DNA of 64,000 bases from Flavicella sp. (GTDB lineage: Bacteria; Bacteroidota; Bacteroidia; Flavobacteriales; Flavobacteriaceae): positions 1 to 64,000 of the forward strand of contig NZ_JAQWGB010000073.1 in assembly GCF_029238425.1 (NCBI RefSeq). The letters are read 5' to 3'. This document shows positions 60,858 to 64,000 of the stretch, piece by piece. Each line of letters begins with the position of its first letter. The stretch's first letter is position 1. Made by a program: the position numbers and the translations under genes. The notes beneath the pieces were generated by a model. That model did no database searches. It was not told where the DNA came from and saw nothing but the letters and a program-made list of their open reading frames with translations.

Positions 60858-61931
60858 ATGTATTTTAATATGTATAAACTATTTACTACTTTTTTTTTAT
60901 TAGCAATTACTCATTTTTATAGTTTCGCCCAAAATGATTCTTTAGTTCTTGTTAATGGTAATATCATCGATGGTGACTTGAAAAGTATGGACAAAGGTGT
61001 ACTTACAATTGAGCCTACGTATTCCGATTCTGACTTTAAAATAAAATGGGAAGATATAAAAGAAATGAAAACCTTTCAACGGTATTTAATTACACTTTCT
61101 GATGGAAGGAGAATCAATGGGACTTTTAGGAGTTCTGGTGATGGAATGGTTTTTATTGCTAATGAAAATGGTGCTGATATTACCATTAGGCAATCTGAAA
61201 TTGTTACTGTAAATAGTGTCGATAGTAGTTTTTTAAGTCGTATTTCTGCGAATATTGATTTTGGGTTATCACTTACTAAAGCGAATAACCAACGTCAATT
61301 GAATGGAAATCTTAGGATTGGGTATATTGCAGATACTTGGTCTACAGAATTGTATTATAATACCTTATTAACAGCTCAGGACGATGTGGAAGACATACAA
61401 AGAAATGATGCCGGGCTTGGTGCTCGTTATTTTCTACCATCTGATTGGAACCTATCTGCAGATATAGATTTACTTTCCAATACAGAACAGTCCTTAGATT
61501 TGCGTACCACAGCCATGCTAGGTGTTGGTAATTATATTATTCATACGAATGCATCCTATTGGAATTTATCTACAGGAATGGCTTACAATAATGAGTCATT
61601 TTCAGCGATTATTGCAGATGATGGTTTTATTACGCCAGAATCTACAAGGAATTCTGTTGAAGGATTTATTGGAACAGAATTAAATTTATATGATGTAAGT
61701 GATTTAAATCTATTTACTAATATCATCGCGTACCCAACGATTGTCGCAGATGAAAATGTAGAAGCGGGTCGTTTTCGTACCAATTTTAGATTTGATGCAA
61801 AATATGATGATTTTATATTAAAAGATTTCTACGTAAGAGCAGGATATACACTCAATTATGATAATAGACCAGTTGAAGAGGGTAAAGAAATAGATTATGT
61901 GTTTACCACAGGTTTTGGTTGGGAATGGTAA
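60858..61931 (+). CDS. DUF481 (YdiY-like) outer membrane protein
   Basis: Signal peptide; LVNGNIIDGDLKSMDKGVLTIEPTYSDSDFKIKWEDIKEM; C-terminal barrel ending FTTGFGWEW. Confidence 0.87.
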   Translation: MYFNMYKLFTTFFLLAITHFYSFAQNDSLVLVNGNIIDGDLKSMDKGVLTIEPTYSDSDFKIKWEDIKEMKTFQRYLITLSDGRRINGTFRSSGDGMVFIANENGADITIRQSEIVTVNSVDSSFLSRISANIDFGLSLTKANNQRQLNGNLRIGYIADTWSTELYYNTLLTAQDDVEDIQRNDAGLGARYFLPSDWNLSADIDLLSNTEQSLDLRTTAMLGVGNYIIHTNASYWNLSTGMAYNNESFSAIIADDGFITPESTRNSVEGFIGTELNLYDVSDLNLFTNIIAYPTIVADENVEAGRFRTNFRFDAKYDDFILKDFYVRAGYTLNYDNRPVEEGKEIDYVFTTGFGWEW

Positions 61932-61951
61932 TCATGATTTCTTATTTAAAT

Positions 61952-61998
61952 AAAAAACCTCAACAATACTGTCAGTCAGTTTGTTGAGGTTTTGTTTT
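61952..61998. terminator. Bidirectional terminator between the DUF481 gene and convergent tmRNA
   Basis: AAAAAACCTCAACAA...TTGTTGAGGTTTTGTTTT. Confidence 0.85.
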
Positions 61999-61999
61999 G

Positions 62000-62389
62000 T
62001 GGAGACGCCGGGAATCGAACCCGGGTCCAAACAAGCAACCGCAAGGCTTTCTACATGCTTAGTTTCTAATTAATTTTCGATCCAATGCCGCTTAAAAACA
62101 AGCTACAAGAGACTTATCTTCTTTAATTTCGAAAAAATATCGAAGCCTATTTTTTCTATGTATACTTTTACGACACCTCAAAATGGAACGCCGCATACCA
62201 AGGCTTTCCGGAGATGCATAGCCTGCTCACCTTGTGAGCCGAGGCCCATCCTACTATAATTCAGATTAGGCAGCCATGGCGAAAGATTCTTCACCGTATA
62301 AAATGTTGAAACCGAGTTTTACGAGAGTTGTTTCCTTTCTCGACATGCTTACATATTGATTGATCTCGCTGTCAAAACCAGTCGTCCCC
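62000..62389 (-). ncRNA. ssrA: Transfer-messenger RNA; tag GEESFAMAA*
   Basis: Minus strand 5' GGGGACGACTGGTTTTGACAGCG...; tag GGT GAA GAA TCT TTC GCC ATG GCT GCC TAA at 62295-62266; 3' GGACCCGGGTTCGATTCCCGGCGTCTCCA; acceptor stem GGGGACG/CGTCTCC pairs with one G-U. Confidence 0.97.
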
Positions 62390-62522
62390 ATGTTTCTAAA
62401 TATGTTTCAGAAACTATTCAATGAGCTGGCTGCAAAATTAGACAAAATAATAAGATATTCAGCGATTGTTTTGTGAGAAATTTGAAAAGAAATAATATTT
62501 TTGATGTTGTTAAAAATCAAGA

Positions 62523-62750
62523 ATGCAAGAGCAACAAGAGTATTTAAAAAAATTAGCACATACAAGAATGCCCTTTGGGAAGTTTAAGGGAACGTATCTT
62601 ATTGACTTGCCCGAGCATTATATCGTTTGGTATCATAACAAAGGTTTTCCAAAAGGACAAACAGGGGATATGTTACGTTTGGTATATGAATTAAAATTAA
62701 ATGGATTGGAACATCTGATCCATAAAATTAGAAAAGACTCAAGTCGTTAA
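62523..62750 (+). CDS. DUF3820 family protein
   Basis: RMPFGKFKGTYLIDLPEHYIVWYHNKGFPKGQTGDML. Confidence 0.88.
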   Translation: MQEQQEYLKKLAHTRMPFGKFKGTYLIDLPEHYIVWYHNKGFPKGQTGDMLRLVYELKLNGLEHLIHKIRKDSSR

Positions 62751-63751
62751 TCAATTCTGAACTGGAGTATCATTTCAGTCTCCAATAAAACATTTAAAGT
62801 AGTATTCTTTTTGCCTGCAACAGGTATTTTTAAAATAGCTTTACTCCCTTCAAATTCAGGTATGATAGAGGTTAGATAATAATCGTTTTCAAACGCAAAA
62901 CCCATTTCCGATGCAGGAGGTAGATTGTCTATTTCTATAAGAATAAATGCTTTGTTTTTCGGATGAATAATTCCCGATATTGGGGCTAATAATTTTAGAT
63001 TATTGTCAAAAAACAAAGAAGAATATATAGGCTGACTTGTGAATTCTTTTTCATTTAATGAAGGCTGAGTCAATTGCCATTTTTTTTCTTCTGGGTAGTG
63101 TGTTGTGAGTAAGTCTTTCGGAGCGGTAAAAAAATAATGTGCATCAAAATCTTTAACCCAGTGTTCAGAGTCTCTGCTGTATCCTGCACCCCAAGTAGTG
63201 TCAATCAGTTTCCATTGATTGTTAATATACACAGCATTCCATGCATGTTTTCCGCTTAAAGGTAATTTGCCAATTTGAGAAAATGGACTTCGACTGTATC
63301 CACTGATAATTTCACATCTGATGTTTAGTATATCACAGACCTCCTTGAAAACCATAGAATAGCCTTCACAAATGGCTCTTTTTTCTTGCATTGTTTTGGA
63401 TATGATTTCTAAATCTCGCGCTCTGATTTTCTGTTCTAGTTCCTCCTTAGAACTATACCGGAAACTATAGTTGGTAGCCCCATAATTCAATTCATTTATA
63501 TTGTAATCTATATGATGGGTTAGCCAAATAAATAATGCACGTACTTGATCGCTTTGATCTTTGAAGTCATCAGAAATATGTGTAGCCAAAACCTTGGCAT
63601 CAGAGATACCACTGCTGTAACTTAAAGCAATCTCATCTATTTTTTCAAACTTTTGCGCGTAGGAGTGAAGCACTACAAAGAGAGCTGTAAATAGAAAAGA
63701 CTGTTTTACATTTCTGAAAAACAGTCTTTGTATTTTGTTAAGAACAAACAT
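62747..63751 (-). CDS. Transglutaminase-like domain protein
   Basis: Signal peptide; RAICEGYSMVFKEVCDILNIRCEIISGYS...KHAWNAVYINNQWKLIDTTWGAG (Cys-His-Asp triad context). Confidence 0.9.
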   Translation of the reverse strand: MFVLNKIQRLFFRNVKQSFLFTALFVVLHSYAQKFEKIDEIALSYSSGISDAKVLATHISDDFKDQSDQVRALFIWLTHHIDYNINELNYGATNYSFRYSSKEELEQKIRARDLEIISKTMQEKRAICEGYSMVFKEVCDILNIRCEIISGYSRSPFSQIGKLPLSGKHAWNAVYINNQWKLIDTTWGAGYSRDSEHWVKDFDAHYFFTAPKDLLTTHYPEEKKWQLTQPSLNEKEFTSQPIYSSLFFDNNLKLLAPISGIIHPKNKAFILIEIDNLPPASEMGFAFENDYYLTSIIPEFEGSKAILKIPVAGKKNTTLNVLLETEMILQFRID

Positions 63752-64000
63752 TAACTTAATGTATTGATCGTTTTTCTGATAGCAACCAAATTACCTAATA
63801 AGCTTTCTAGATGTTGTAAATCTAACATATTTGCACCGTCTGATTTGGCATTTGCAGGATCAAAATGTGTTTCTAGGAACAAACCATCTACACCTGTTGC
63901 AATTCCAGCTCTGGCAATAGTTTCAATCATGTCAGGTCTTCCTCCGGTAACTCCGCTTGTTTGGTTGGGTTGTTGCAAAGAATGTGTTACATCTAAAACC
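63751..64000 (-). CDS. kdsA: 3-deoxy-8-phosphooctulonate synthase, C-terminal part (start beyond window)
   Basis: Reverse frame VLDVTHSLQQPNQTSGVTGGRPDMIETIARAGIATGVDGLFLETHFDPANAKSDGANMLDLQHLESLL, open at 64000. Confidence 0.95.
   Translation of the reverse strand, partial: VLDVTHSLQQPNQTSGVTGGRPDMIETIARAGIATGVDGLFLETHFDPANAKSDGANMLDLQHLESLLGNLVAIRKTINTLS

Overview
The window is AT-rich chromosomal DNA from a Bacteroidota member, most likely a gliding Flavobacteriaceae (GldC, T9SS sorting tails, TAnnTTTG-type promoters, tmRNA tag GEESFAMAA). Most of it is ordinary housekeeping sequence: phospho-sugar mutase, folK, sppA, pxpABC, mdh, gyrB, a complete trp operon, an ftsE-like gene, photolyase, glycosyltransferases, tmRNA and kdsA. 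The most notable items are: (1) a gatC-gatA-gatB::aspS operon in which full-length GatB and full-length bacterial-type AspRS form one 1111-aa ORF, joined by a linker made of short imperfect DNA repeats; (2) a complete trp attenuator upstream of trpE, with leader peptide MINNTNNTWWWNSLNQ*, an antiterminator and a terminator; (3) a decayed second copy of the 5' half of the tmRNA gene about 8.5 kb from the intact tmRNA, bracketing an accessory-looking segment with tandem TetR genes and a VOC/amidohydrolase pseudogene junction; (4) trp operon gaps filled with decayed dispersed repeats, and a secreted FG-GAP/T9SS gene between trpB and trpA; (5) a 1159-aa protein that resembles PPi-type PEP carboxykinase. 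No CRISPR array, tRNA, rRNA, IS transposase or prophage was recognised. All calls come from reading the sequence and ORF translations; no database search was run.
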